From a virus: a stretch of 40,065 bases of DNA. Position numbers and translations under genes: made by a program. Positions 13,987 to 20,985 of the stretch are shown piece by piece. Below the pieces are notes generated by a model that saw only the letters and a list, made by a program, of their open reading frames with translations, was not told the DNA's origin and made no database searches. Position 1 is the first letter of the stretch. Each line of letters begins with the position of its first letter. The DNA is taken from positions 1-40,065 of IMG/VR virus record IMGVR_UViG_3300047322_000284; one strand, written 5' to 3'.

Positions 13987-14484
13987 GTGAGCAATCTCTT
14001 CGAAATCGCGAGCGAGTACCGCGCAGATGCGGCAAAGCTCGAAGACCTGGATCTGGACGAAACGACGCTGGCTGACACGCTCGAAGCCATCAGCGGCGAT
14101 CTGGAAACCAAATGCATGAACACGGCGTTCGTCGCTCGCAACCTGGAGGCGACAGCAGCGCAGATCAAGGAAGCAGCCAAGGCCATGACCGAGCGCGCGA
14201 AGGCGCTTGAGAACCGAGCAGAGCGCATCCGCAAGTACCTGCTCGATGGCCTCACGCTGGCGCAGCGCGACAAGATCGATACGCCCTACTTCCGCATCAA
14301 GATCGCGCTCAATCCGCCGAGCGTGCAGATTGCAGACGAATCGCTGATTCCGGATGCGTACAAAACGGAACCGGAGCCGCCCAAGCCGATGCCGGACAAG
14401 AAGCTGATCGCGGCGGCGCTGAAAGATGGATTCGAAGTACCGGGTTGCTCGCTCGTTCGCGGGCGCCGTTTGGATATTAAGTGA
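13987..14484 (+). CDS. Siphovirus Gp157-like protein
   Basis: A 165-residue protein with a GTG start at 13987 behind AAGGAG. Residue pattern and length match the Gp157 family: a long helical N-terminal half (EDLDLDETTLADTLEAISGD, then MTERAKALENRAERIRKYLLDGL) and a beta-rich C-terminal part (TPYFRIKIALNPPSVQIADE, ending VPGCSLVRGRRLDIK). The family is associated with phage resistance and recombination gene clusters, but its mechanism is unclear. Here it follows erf-ssb. Confidence 0.85.
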   Translation: MSNLFEIASEYRADAAKLEDLDLDETTLADTLEAISGDLETKCMNTAFVARNLEATAAQIKEAAKAMTERAKALENRAERIRKYLLDGLTLAQRDKIDTPYFRIKIALNPPSVQIADESLIPDAYKTEPEPPKPMPDKKLIAAALKDGFEVPGCSLVRGRRLDIK

Positions 14485-14491
14485 GGAAACC

Positions 14492-14875
14492 ATGACGCCA
14501 GAACAAAAAATCAAGCACCTGATCCTTATTCGCTACGCGGAACTGAACAAGAAGCCTGCGCCGGAAAACGTCACCGCCGAGAACATCGACGAACTATACG
14601 ACGAGACGAACGGCGACGACTACGAGCTTCAAGACGCAATCAGCGACGTGCGTTGCAGCGGCGAGGAAACCGGCCTTTCTTGCGACTGGTCGCGCCACTA
14701 CGAATCTGACGCTGTAGCAGCTAAGGCGCCGGATGGCTCATGGGTCGGCTGGACCTACTGGTACGGCGGCGGCAAGCACGGCGAGCCGGAGGCTATCGAC
14801 TGGATCGAAGACGCATACGACGTGATCGTGACCGGCGAGAAGACCATCGTCCAGCGCATTTTCGCCAAAGCATAA
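14492..14875 (+). CDS. Hypothetical protein, 127 aa
   Basis: ATG 14492 follows GAGGAAAC and starts 7 bp after the Gp157-like gene; the upstream in-frame start would overlap that gene. The protein is acidic with an aromatic glycine-rich core (DGSWVGWTYWYGGGKHGEPE), as in a family of small phage proteins of unknown function. There is no catalytic motif. Confidence 0.7.
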   Translation: MTPEQKIKHLILIRYAELNKKPAPENVTAENIDELYDETNGDDYELQDAISDVRCSGEETGLSCDWSRHYESDAVAAKAPDGSWVGWTYWYGGGKHGEPEAIDWIEDAYDVIVTGEKTIVQRIFAKA

Positions 14876-14887
14876 CCGAGAACAACC

Positions 14888-15019
14888 ATGTCCACGTCAA
14901 TCACGATCTTAGCCAACGGCTACATGGAAATCACCTGTGTCAATCCTGAAGCCGAGCCGCTACGCCGGCATTACGTGATCCGGCGCACGGTCGATTACCG
15001 GTCGATCCCTTGGTGCTAG
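14888..15019 (+). CDS. Hypothetical protein, 43 aa
   Basis: This short ORF (MSTSITILANGYMEITCVN...RSIPWC) follows 12 bp after the previous stop. It is basic in its second half (PLRRHYVIRRTVDYR). The ribosome-binding site is weak (GAGAAC), but the ORF fills an otherwise empty interval on the coding strand. Confidence 0.45.
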   Translation: MSTSITILANGYMEITCVNPEAEPLRRHYVIRRTVDYRSIPWC

Positions 15020-15021
15020 GC

Positions 15022-15201
15022 GTGGACAGGGACGAATGCTTACACCGCTTCATGGCAGCAGCGAGAGACGGACGCCGAGGCGACTACAACGCAGCTAAGG
15101 CGATCGTCGAGAGCGTGAGACAGAGAAGCGGCAACGAGGCCGCAGAGACGGCAAAACGCGAACTGTGGGCGTATATCCGCAGCGAGAAGAAAACAAAATG
15201 A
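15022..15201 (+). CDS. Hypothetical protein, about 59 aa
   Basis: The frame is open from 15010. GTG 15022 is the start I prefer, but TTG 15010, GTG 15013 and ATG 15052 are alternatives. The product is helical and basic (YNAAKAIVESVRQRSGNEAA, ending RSEKKTK). Its stop overlaps the RusA start (ATGA), which supports translation. Confidence 0.5.
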   Translation: MDRDECLHRFMAAARDGRRGDYNAAKAIVESVRQRSGNEAAETAKRELWAYIRSEKKTK

Positions 15202-15575
15202 CAGGCCAAAACGAGTTACAGGGCGTCTCACAATGCTTGACGCTCCCTCTGCCGCCTTCCGTCAATAACTACTGGCGGAAATCGCAGCGCGGAATGTACA
15301 TCACGAAGGAAGGCAAAGACTTCCGCCAGCGTGTAGCCGAGATCGTCGCCGAGCACAACGCGATCAAGTTCGGCACATCGCGCCTGTTCATGGCTGTTCG
15401 CCTGTCGATGCGCGATCGACGTGCGGCTGACCTTGACAACCGCCTCAAGGCACTCAATGACGCGCTGGAACATGCCGGCGTGTTCGACGATGACGAGCAG
15501 ATCGACGAGCTGCACGTTCACCGCGGGCCGATCGTCAAGGGTGGCGAATGTTTCGTGATGATCTCGGGGGTGTGA
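15198..15575 (+). CDS. rusA: RusA-type Holliday junction resolvase
   Basis: From ATG 15198 (overlapping the previous stop) the protein has 125 residues. RusA hallmarks are LPLPPSVNNYWR near residue 15 and the acidic catalytic segment DLDNRLKALNDAL plus GVFDDDEQIDEL near 76-105. It resolves branched recombination and packaging intermediates. It is coupled to NinB by a TGATG overlap, forming a recombination unit like that of lambda nin regions. Confidence 0.92.
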   Translation: MTGQNELQGVSQCLTLPLPPSVNNYWRKSQRGMYITKEGKDFRQRVAEIVAEHNAIKFGTSRLFMAVRLSMRDRRAADLDNRLKALNDALEHAGVFDDDEQIDELHVHRGPIVKGGECFVMISGV

Positions 15576-15988
15576 TGGACAAACTCACGATCTTCCTCAA
15601 TCGCACGAATCGCCGCATGGCGGCAGATGCGATTCATGCGCGGCCCGATGGCCACATGCTGACCATCCAGGAGCCGACGCGCACGACGCGCCAGAACGCC
15701 CTACTCCATTCGTTGTTCAGCCAGATCGCGCGACAAGCCGAGTTTCACGGTCGGCGCCTCACGGCTGTCCAGTGGAAAACGCTGCTCGTATCCGCCCATT
15801 CGGTCGCGACCGGAATCGGCACTGACATGGTTCCGGGACTCGAAGGCGAATGGGTGAACATCCGCGAATCGACCGCGCAGATGGGCGTGAAGCGCCTAAA
15901 TAGCCTGATCGAGTACACGCTTGCTTGGGCGGCCGACAACGACATTCGCATCGCAGCGGATCCGGGCATGGAGGAAATGGCAGCATGA
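15575..15988 (+). CDS. ninB: NinB-family recombination protein
   Basis: ATG 15575 overlaps the rusA stop (TGATG) and gives 137 residues beginning MDKLTIFLNRTNRRMA. The pattern RTTRQNALLHSLFSQIARQ, WKTLLVSAHSVATG and STAQMGVKRLNSLIEYTLAW is that of NinB/Orf family single-strand DNA-binding recombination mediators. The partner function with RusA, SSB and ERF is inferred from location. Confidence 0.88.
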   Translation: MDKLTIFLNRTNRRMAADAIHARPDGHMLTIQEPTRTTRQNALLHSLFSQIARQAEFHGRRLTAVQWKTLLVSAHSVATGIGTDMVPGLEGEWVNIRESTAQMGVKRLNSLIEYTLAWAADNDIRIAADPGMEEMAA

Positions 15989-16350
15989 CAGGCAAAGAGC
16001 AGATCTTATCGCTCCTGCAATCGGGCGAATACACGCGCCACGAGATCCAGGCGATCGTCAAGATGACGACTGGCGGCACGAACAACGCGATCAAGCAGCT
16101 TCGAAACGAGGGGCTTGTCTATGTCGCCCGGTGGGAGCGCCAAGAATATTCGCGGGGCTTCACCGGCAATCAGCTCGCCGTCTACCGGGCCGGCACGAAG
16201 CGCGACGCAAAGCGAATCGCGAAATTCACAAAGGCGGAAGTGTGCAAGGCATATCGGACCAAGTACGCCGCCATCCTGAAAGCGCGGTATGCAGCTAAGA
16301 ACGGCCAGCAGATCAATCCGTTCGCGCAACTTCTGTGGAGCCAGCAATGA
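15985..16350 (+). CDS. Winged-helix protein, 121 aa
   Basis: ATG 15985 overlaps the ninB stop. The N-terminal half is a winged helix (EQILSLLQSGEYTRHEIQAI, then NNAIKQLRNEGLVYVARW), and the C-terminal half is basic and helical (ICKAYRTKYAAILKARYAAK type). It is a probable DNA-binding regulator within the nin-like region. It overlaps the next gene by ATGA. Confidence 0.7.
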   Translation: MTGKEQILSLLQSGEYTRHEIQAIVKMTTGGTNNAIKQLRNEGLVYVARWERQEYSRGFTGNQLAVYRAGTKRDAKRIAKFTKAEVCKAYRTKYAAILKARYAAKNGQQINPFAQLLWSQQ

Positions 16351-16751
16351 AGCGATCAGGATTCAAGCGCAAGGAGCCGAAGCCGTTCGAGCTTGCCGAT
16401 CGCAAGACGACGCTCAAGCGCACGGCGATGAAGTCGCGCGTCAAAAAGCCGACCGTTGCTGAAGGCTCGAAATATCTTGCTGCGTGCCGCGGCGAGCGAT
16501 GCTATCTCGGCGTGATCTGCGGCGGCGAAGCGTCGCCTGAAATTGTTGTCCCCTGCCACAGCAATCAAGGCAAGCACGGTAAAGGCATGGGGCTGAAGGC
16601 TGACCACACCTACACCGTTCCGGGGTGTCACTGGTGCCACCAATGGCTAGACGCTGGCAAGGCAAGTCGCGAAGAAAAGTTCTCAACATGGGATCGCGCT
16701 TACGGCGAATGGAAGTTCGTGCGCGATGGAAAAATGGAAGCATCAGCATGA
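16347..16751 (+). CDS. YbcO-like (DUF1364-type) nuclease
   Basis: ATG 16347 overlaps the previous stop and gives 134 residues. A basic N-terminus (MKRSGFKRKEPKP) leads to CRGERCYL, VPCHSNQGKHGKGMGLKADH and PGCHWCHQWLDAG, a Cys/His arrangement seen in the HNH-like YbcO/DUF1364 nucleases encoded next to RusA/NinB in lambdoid phages. It probably acts on branched or single-strand DNA. Confidence 0.78.
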   Translation: MKRSGFKRKEPKPFELADRKTTLKRTAMKSRVKKPTVAEGSKYLAACRGERCYLGVICGGEASPEIVVPCHSNQGKHGKGMGLKADHTYTVPGCHWCHQWLDAGKASREEKFSTWDRAYGEWKFVRDGKMEASA

Positions 16752-17107
16752 AAAACACAATCAATATCGGCCAACAGCCCGAAACGATCTCCCCGCACGA
16801 GCTTGCAGACGCCATGCAGCCGGGCCGAGCGTACTCGCAGGAGGAAGTCGTTGCGCTGATGCCAGGGCGCCCGCGCGCCTGCGTGCGCGACACGCTGCAT
16901 CTGATGGTCGCTAAGGGGATGGTCTGGAGGAACAACAGCAAGCGCGGCGCGATCACGTTCGAACTGCTGAGCGGTGAGCAGTTACGGGATGCCGTCGAGA
17001 GCAAGACGAAGCGCCTCGACGTGCCGGATTGGATGAAGAATAACTTGGTCGGATATGAGCGATCGCAGAACGGCTTCCGCGATCTGTGTTTACTCGCGCG
17101 AAAATAA
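16748..17107 (+). CDS. Hypothetical protein with winged-helix-like region, 119 aa
   Basis: ATG 16748 overlaps the previous stop; the longer frame from 16625 would run inside the nuclease gene. The middle (AYSQEEVVALMPGRPRACVR followed by TLHLMVAKGMVWRNN) looks like a winged helix, and the C-terminus mentions DVPDWMKNNL. It is the last gene before operator-promoter site 3. The function is unknown. Confidence 0.65.
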   Translation: MKNTINIGQQPETISPHELADAMQPGRAYSQEEVVALMPGRPRACVRDTLHLMVAKGMVWRNNSKRGAITFELLSGEQLRDAVESKTKRLDVPDWMKNNLVGYERSQNGFRDLCLLARK

Positions 17108-17119
17108 TACGATAGGTGC

Positions 17120-17148
17120 TTGACGGACTGATACCGCGCAAGTATTAT
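17120..17148 (+). promoter_or_regulatory. Promoter with embedded inverted-repeat operator (site 3)
   Basis: TTGACG (17120-17125), a 17-bp spacer and TATTAT (17143-17148), with TGATACCGCGCAAGTATTA at 17129-17147. An extra TAATAC half-site lies at 17104-17109. The leader carries GCAGCACACACAA and AGAAGGAAAC, matching site 2. It drives the variable accessory region. Confidence 0.78.
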
Positions 17149-17197
17149 TCATCGCAATGCAGCACACACAATAACTACACAACAGAAGGAAACCAGC

Positions 17198-17281
17198 ATG
17201 TACAACTACTACCGCTTCGCCTTATTACGTCGCGTTCTCTGCGTGGCCGCCTTCTTCAAACACGATCGAAGCCCGTTATAG
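17198..17281 (+). CDS. 27-residue peptide behind operator site 3
   Basis: ATG 17198 has AGAAGGA nine bases upstream. The peptide MYNYYRFALLRRVLCVAAFF ends HDRSPL and is hydrophobic with basic residues. Being first behind a strong promoter with a good ribosome-binding site, it could be a leader peptide or a small membrane peptide. Confidence 0.45.
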   Translation: MYNYYRFALLRRVLCVAAFFKHDRSPL

Positions 17282-17306
17282 CTCGGTCGTATCTAAAGCA
17301 GACTGC

Positions 17307-17504
17307 ATGATGAACACACAGAGACGCAGCGCCGCGCGTGAAGCATTCGAAGCGCTGGCGCTAGCGAAGAAACCGACGTCTGCCCTGCTACACCGCGCCT
17401 GTTCTGCATTCGTGGATATGGTCGCGGAGATCGAGCAGCAGCGTGTGACGCTTGTGATTGGACAGACTGTTATTGCGAGAGAACATGACAGAAAGCAAGC
17501 TTGA
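17307..17504 (+). CDS. Hypothetical helical protein, 65 aa
   Basis: Two ATG codons lie at 17307 and 17310. The product (NTQRRSAAREAFEALALAKK) is helical, with ALLHRACSAFVDMVAEIEQQ forming a probable amphipathic helix. The end overlaps the next start by 20 bp in another frame. No family is recognised. Confidence 0.55.
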   Translation: MMNTQRRSAAREAFEALALAKKPTSALLHRACSAFVDMVAEIEQQRVTLVIGQTVIAREHDRKQA

Positions 17505-17715
17505 AATGTGGATGTCACCGCTGACGAACCGAATCTACATCGGGAAGTCGCGCGCGGACAGGCAGCACGGCCGCGTGGCTACGCAGAAGCAAGACGTGAC
17601 CGCGCAGTGCATCAACGGCGCCGTCGCGCATCTGGTCGCTGAAAACGATCTGGAAATCATCGTAACGCTAGACGAAGGCCGTTACCGCGTTCGAATCACG
17701 CCGGAGGCAGCATGA
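17485..17715 (+). CDS. Small beta-rich phage protein (DUF7446-like), 76 aa
   Basis: I use ATG 17485. The pattern W-M-S-P-L-T-N-R-I-Y-I-G-K followed by KQDVTAQCINGAVAHL is typical of a widespread small phage protein group of unknown function (SPLTN...GK...KQDVT). It overlaps the next gene by ATGA. Family naming is from memory of the motif and moderately certain. Confidence 0.7.
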   Translation: MTESKLEMWMSPLTNRIYIGKSRADRQHGRVATQKQDVTAQCINGAVAHLVAENDLEIIVTLDEGRYRVRITPEAA

Positions 17716-18008
17716 CCGAAAACATCCTGTGGATGCTCCACATCCAAGGCCCAGACGACATCGTAGCGGCACCGTCGAAAGAGGAAGCCGACCAGGTCGC
17801 GGCGGCATTCAACGCGTACTGGAGCGCGTATCTCGCGAAGCAGCGCGCGCAGTCAGTAGTAGAAGGCAAAAATCCGGACCACTGGCCGACCGTCACCGCA
17901 GCAGTCGCCGAATGGGACAGCACGCCGAAGCAGCACGCGGCAAGTCTGAAACGCCACTGGCCAGACTATGCGGAGTATCTGAAGTTCTCGCCCGCTGACG
18001 CCGCCTAG
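17712..18008 (+). CDS. Hypothetical phage protein, 98 aa
   Basis: The start overlaps the previous stop. MTENILWMLHIQGPDDIVAA and SKEEADQVAAAFNAYWSAYL are the recognisable features of a small accessory phage protein group (a beta hairpin plus a helix). There is no catalytic residue set. It ends 23 bp before the next gene. Confidence 0.65.
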   Translation: MTENILWMLHIQGPDDIVAAPSKEEADQVAAAFNAYWSAYLAKQRAQSVVEGKNPDHWPTVTAAVAEWDSTPKQHAASLKRHWPDYAEYLKFSPADAA

Positions 18009-18031
18009 CCACCCTTCATTTTGAGAAAAGC

Positions 18032-18619
18032 ATGACTGACAACTTCCGCGGCGACAACGCCAAGCTGGTCGAGTCGATTAAGGCGCTGCTGGCGCTCGAC
18101 GAGAGCGGGTCATTGGTGCCGCACGGCGTAGGTGGGCACGCTCGCCAGCTATTGAGCGCAGCCGCATCGCGTCTCTCCGCGAGCATCGCCGACACAGCGG
18201 GGGCGAAGCCGATCTATCAGGTTCAAGACCCATGCGAAGCGACGTGGGAAGACACGGACTGGCTCACGTACAAAAGTACAGATGGCGCTTTCGCCCGCAT
18301 CGTCTACGCCGCCCCTCCCGTCACTCCGAGCGACAAGCAAGATGAATTAGGACCGTTCCGACACAAATGCAGGTCTTGCGGTGGGATATTCGGTGCCCGC
18401 CACTGGAAGCCGATATGTTCCACTTGCCGTGCAAACGCAACGTCCATCGACAAGCAAGAGGCATCAATGACCCGCGCTGGAATCGCATGTCTGCAACGCT
18501 ATGCGTTTCGACCAAATACCAGAATGAATTCGCTCGAGAAGGATAGCGAGGGTTCGTGGCTTCGGTATTCGGATGTGGTGCGTGTTGTAGAAGGCGCGAT
18601 CAAAAAGGATCCGAAATGA
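18032..18619 (+). CDS. Mosaic accessory protein with SIADTAGAK linker, 195 aa
   Basis: A helical N-terminal part (residues 1-48) is joined by ASIADTAGAK (near 50-59) to a second domain ending RIVYAAPPV, and then to a short zinc-ribbon-like part (CRSCGGIFG and CSTCRANA). The C-terminal third reads WLRYSDVVRVVEGAIKK, a common phage ending. The DNA encoding SIADTAGAK is repeated in two later genes and partly in a third. The architecture suggests modular shuffling; no enzymatic role is seen. Confidence 0.65.
   Translation: MTDNFRGDNAKLVESIKALLALDESGSLVPHGVGGHARQLLSAAASRLSASIADTAGAKPIYQVQDPCEATWEDTDWLTYKSTDGAFARIVYAAPPVTPSDKQDELGPFRHKCRSCGGIFGARHWKPICSTCRANATSIDKQEASMTRAGIACLQRYAFRPNTRMNSLEKDSEGSWLRYSDVVRVVEGAIKKDPK
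18181..18208 (+). repeat. Dispersed in-frame repeat, copy 1
   Basis: A 28-base block (GAGCATCGCCGACACAGC then GGGGGCGAAG) encodes SIADTAGAK. It is identical at 19127-19154, identical over 25 bases at 19985-20009, and matches over 18 bases at 19521-19538. All copies are on the same strand and in the same reading frame of different genes. Confidence 0.9.
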
Positions 18620-18864
18620 CCGACGAATACAAATACGTTGACGCGAAAGGCTGCTGCTACAAATCGCCCTGCGAGCGTCCGGGCGAAGGACCGTGCGAGA
18701 TGCCTGCTCGCCGCTCGAACCATGCGCATACGATGGCCGATAGTCGAGACTGCCAGCGATCGCATTGGGATGGAAAGATTGACTACAGCATGGGATACCC
18801 ATGCCCTATATGCACTGTGTGCGGCGTTCGAAAGGGAGCGCCATGCAAGGGAGCGAGCAAATGA
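18616..18864 (+). CDS. Cysteine-rich small protein, 82 aa
   Basis: ATG 18616 overlaps the previous stop. It contains many Cys (KGCCYKSPCERPGEGPCEMP and PCPICTVCGVRKGAPCK), indicating two small metal-binding knuckles. No relative is recognised. It overlaps the following gene by ATGA if the start at 18861 is used. Confidence 0.55.
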   Translation: MTDEYKYVDAKGCCYKSPCERPGEGPCEMPARRSNHAHTMADSRDCQRSHWDGKIDYSMGYPCPICTVCGVRKGAPCKGASK

Positions 18865-19610
18865 CCATCTGGAAGACGACGCATAAGGCTGTCTGCGTGC
18901 CGCTCACCGAAGACCGAGAAGTTGCGGAACAGTGGCGCGCGAACGGATACGAAGTGATCGAATTTTCCGCCCTCGAATCCCGCGTATTGGCGGAGAGGAA
19001 GCCGAGCCCGAAAGATCAGGCGCGCCGCTTCGTGAGCGACTTCACGAGAGAGATGGGCTTCGCGATGAGCGACCATGCACAAGAGGTCATGCTCAATCTG
19101 TTCCTGAAACATGCCGCCAGTGCGCAGAGCATCGCCGACACAGCGGGGGCGAAGCAGGACGATGTGAGGGATGCGCTCGATATTGCCGAGCAGCTTGACG
19201 AGATGAGCGACCGGATAACCCGCTTCAGCAATTACGAAGGCGACGCGGTGTGTGCTCGCGCGGCTCAACTTCTGAGGACGTTTGCCAACCATCAAGCCGC
19301 AAGACGCAAGGTCATGAGCGACGGCGATTTGCAAGACATCGTGATGGGCCTGTTTGGTCGATACACCATTCCGGCGGATTACAAGCTAGCCAACTCGGTT
19401 GCGGAATTCGTTATGTCGAAGCTACCGCGCTCCGCGCCATACGGCGCACCATTCACGACCGACGTTGCGCACTGCTGCGGCGATCCCGAGACGTGCAACG
19501 ATCCGTGCGAGCCTGCTATCGACACAGCGGGGGCGAAGGCGGTGAATGCTGCGGCTGTTACGGGAGACGGGCGTCGCGCTGCCGCCATCGCAAAGGAGAG
19601 CGGGAAATGA
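18861..19610 (+). CDS. Mosaic accessory protein with SIADTAGAK linker, 249 aa
   Basis: ATG 18861 overlaps the previous stop; ATG 18843 is an alternative. An N-terminal domain (TIWKTTHKAVCVPLTEDREV) is linked by SIADTAGAK (about residue 90) to a helical middle, and a second shorter copy (IDTAGAKA) lies near residue 222. A Cys-rich patch (CCGDPETCNDPCEP) lies between. This again looks like assembled modules with no catalytic motif. Confidence 0.6.
   Translation: MTIWKTTHKAVCVPLTEDREVAEQWRANGYEVIEFSALESRVLAERKPSPKDQARRFVSDFTREMGFAMSDHAQEVMLNLFLKHAASAQSIADTAGAKQDDVRDALDIAEQLDEMSDRITRFSNYEGDAVCARAAQLLRTFANHQAARRKVMSDGDLQDIVMGLFGRYTIPADYKLANSVAEFVMSKLPRSAPYGAPFTTDVAHCCGDPETCNDPCEPAIDTAGAKAVNAAAVTGDGRRAAAIAKESGK
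19127..19154 (+). repeat. Dispersed in-frame repeat, copy 2
   Basis: 28 of 28 bases match copy 1 at 18181-18208; it encodes SIADTAGAK inside the 249-residue gene. Confidence 0.9.
19521..19538 (+). repeat. Dispersed in-frame repeat, partial copy
   Basis: 18 bases, GACACAGCGGGGGCGAAG, match the 3' part of the repeat and encode DTAGAK at the C-terminal part of the 249-residue gene. Confidence 0.75.
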
Positions 19611-19789
19611 GCAAGCCCATTGAGAAGAATGGCCCGTACAAGATCGTGCAGTCCGACGACGGACGCTTCGTGCTGCATGGATGGTACGGGTCAGTCGAAG
19701 GGACATATCTAACGCTTGAATCAGCGCGGCACGAAATGCACCGTCTGATTCATATCGACGTGCAACTTGGCGACTTGGACTATGCGTAA
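19607..19789 (+). CDS. Hypothetical protein, 60 aa
   Basis: ATG 19607 overlaps the previous stop (ATGA); the longer frame from 19250 is inside the preceding gene and is not used. MSKPIEKNGPYKIVQSDDGR is a small beta-sheet protein ending with an amphipathic helix. The function is unknown. Confidence 0.6.
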   Translation: MSKPIEKNGPYKIVQSDDGRFVLHGWYGSVEGTYLTLESARHEMHRLIHIDVQLGDLDYA

Positions 19790-19802
19790 AGGAGTCCGGG
19801 AA

Positions 19803-20390
19803 ATGACTGAAGAACTGAAGCCGTGCCCGTTTTGCGGCGGCGAAGCATCCTTCACACTAACTGAGTCGCGCGCCGGCAAGTGGGGATTCGTGAAGTGCGG
19901 TTCCTGCGGGGCAACCTGTAACGATGACGACGTTGGCGACGCCGATTGGTGCGTTGATGTCTGGAACCGACGCGCCCCCTCCGCGAGCATCGCCGACACA
20001 GCGGGGGCGCAGAGCGCAGAGCAAGAGCGCGAGCGGTTTGAAGCAGATTACGCCGTCGTGTGGAACCGATCGATGCATGAAAACGGATGGGCGAGCGATC
20101 ATACCGCCGACGATGTGAGGGCGCTTCGCGAAGGAGATACATACGGAGAGGGACGCGACTATCTCAACGCGCGCTGGGAGGGATGGCAAGCCCGTGTTGC
20201 TCTCGCCGCCCCTCCCGCGAGTTCGGTAGCCGATCAGTCTGGCGATACGGAAGTGGAGTGCAACTGCGGAAGCAACCCGCACGCTGAAAGCTGCCCCGTG
20301 ACGTCGCATGTTCGCGCTTTGTTCGCGGCATGCTGGACAGAAGCCGCTATGGACAAGGAAATCGCCGCCATTGCCAAGGAGCCGAAATGA
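19803..20390 (+). CDS. Lar-like zinc protein fused to an SIADTAGA-linked domain, 195 aa
   Basis: ATG 19803 has AGGAG upstream. The N-terminal 58 residues (EELKPCPFCGGEASF, then CGSCGATC, ending CVDVWNRRA) match the Lar restriction-alleviation type zinc ribbon. The linker SIADTAGAQ (about residue 62) joins it to a domain (ERFEADYAVVWNRSMHENG, ending RVALAAPPA) found in many accessory phage proteins, then a short Cys patch. Lar proteins temper host restriction; whether this one is active is unknown. Confidence 0.7.
   Translation: MTEELKPCPFCGGEASFTLTESRAGKWGFVKCGSCGATCNDDDVGDADWCVDVWNRRAPSASIADTAGAQSAEQERERFEADYAVVWNRSMHENGWASDHTADDVRALREGDTYGEGRDYLNARWEGWQARVALAAPPASSVADQSGDTEVECNCGSNPHAESCPVTSHVRALFAACWTEAAMDKEIAAIAKEPK
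19985..20009 (+). repeat. Dispersed in-frame repeat, copy 3
   Basis: 25 bases identical to copies 1 and 2, preceded by CTCC as in copy 1. It joins the Lar-like zinc domain to the following domain. Confidence 0.85.
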
Positions 20391-20884
20391 GAAAGCGCAC
20401 GATCAGAAAGCACGTCGCTACGAAAGACGTCATCACTACCCTCTTCAACGGCGACTTACCGTTACAGGGCGACGAGCGAACGAACGTTCTTACGTCTGTT
20501 CACGCAGCCGCCATCTCCCTTGCTCGCGGCGATGGGCAGAAAGACGCATGGGACAAGCTTGTCTATGCAATGAATATTTCCATCATTCTGTGCGAGACGG
20601 CCGGCAATAAGGAAGTCGGGTTGCAAGCGCTCTATGACGCACAGAACGCGCTGATTGACGCAGCGGAACGCTACAACACAACCGGGCGACTCGTGTTCGG
20701 GCCTGGCGGATTGCCGGCGCTCAATGGCGGCATCCATGTATTCGAGGCGCTTGTCGATACGGTGACGCGCAGGCAGTACGTGCGGGCATCGGATGAGGTT
20801 CTGAGGCGGCTGAACGCGGGGAAGGCTGTTCAGATACGCAGGGGACGGGTGACGGAACGGTTTGAGTTGAGACGCGCCGCATGA
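20387..20884 (+). CDS. Hypothetical protein, 165 aa
   Basis: ATG 20387 overlaps the previous stop. It has a basic start (MRKRTIRKHVATKDVITTLF), a helical core (SLARGDGQKDAWDKLVYAMN, then YDAQNALIDAAERY) and a basic C-terminus (RGRVTERFELRRAA). Similar proteins occur in beta-proteobacterial phages without known function. It is the last gene of the early operon before the plasmid-maintenance module. Confidence 0.6.
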   Translation: MRKRTIRKHVATKDVITTLFNGDLPLQGDERTNVLTSVHAAAISLARGDGQKDAWDKLVYAMNISIILCETAGNKEVGLQALYDAQNALIDAAERYNTTGRLVFGPGGLPALNGGIHVFEALVDTVTRRQYVRASDEVLRRLNAGKAVQIRRGRVTERFELRRAA

Positions 20885-20890
20885 TGTACA

Positions 20891-20918
20891 CGTGTGCGCA
20901 CACGCGCATACGTGTGCG
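20891..20918. promoter_or_regulatory. Palindromic array upstream of parA (candidate centromere/operator)
   Basis: CGTGTGCGCACACG (20891-20904) is a perfect 14-bp palindrome, and CGTGTGCG recurs at 20911-20918. CGCACACG in the first palindrome and CGTGTGCG in the second form a further inverted pair. Position 70-95 bp before parA suits a parS site or an operator bound by the ribbon-helix-helix partner. Confidence 0.6.
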
Positions 20919-20930
20919 TCACTCCCCCCA

Positions 20931-20959
20931 TTGATGTTTGCGCAAGTATGGACTAGGAT
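20931..20959 (+). promoter_or_regulatory. parA promoter
   Basis: TTGATG (20931-20936), a 17-bp spacer and TAGGAT (20954-20959). TTTGCGCA occurs twice, overlapping the spacer and just after the -10. The ATG of parA follows with AGGGGAAG as the ribosome-binding site. Confidence 0.6.
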
Positions 20960-20985
20960 TTGCGCACAATAACAGGGGAAGTAAC

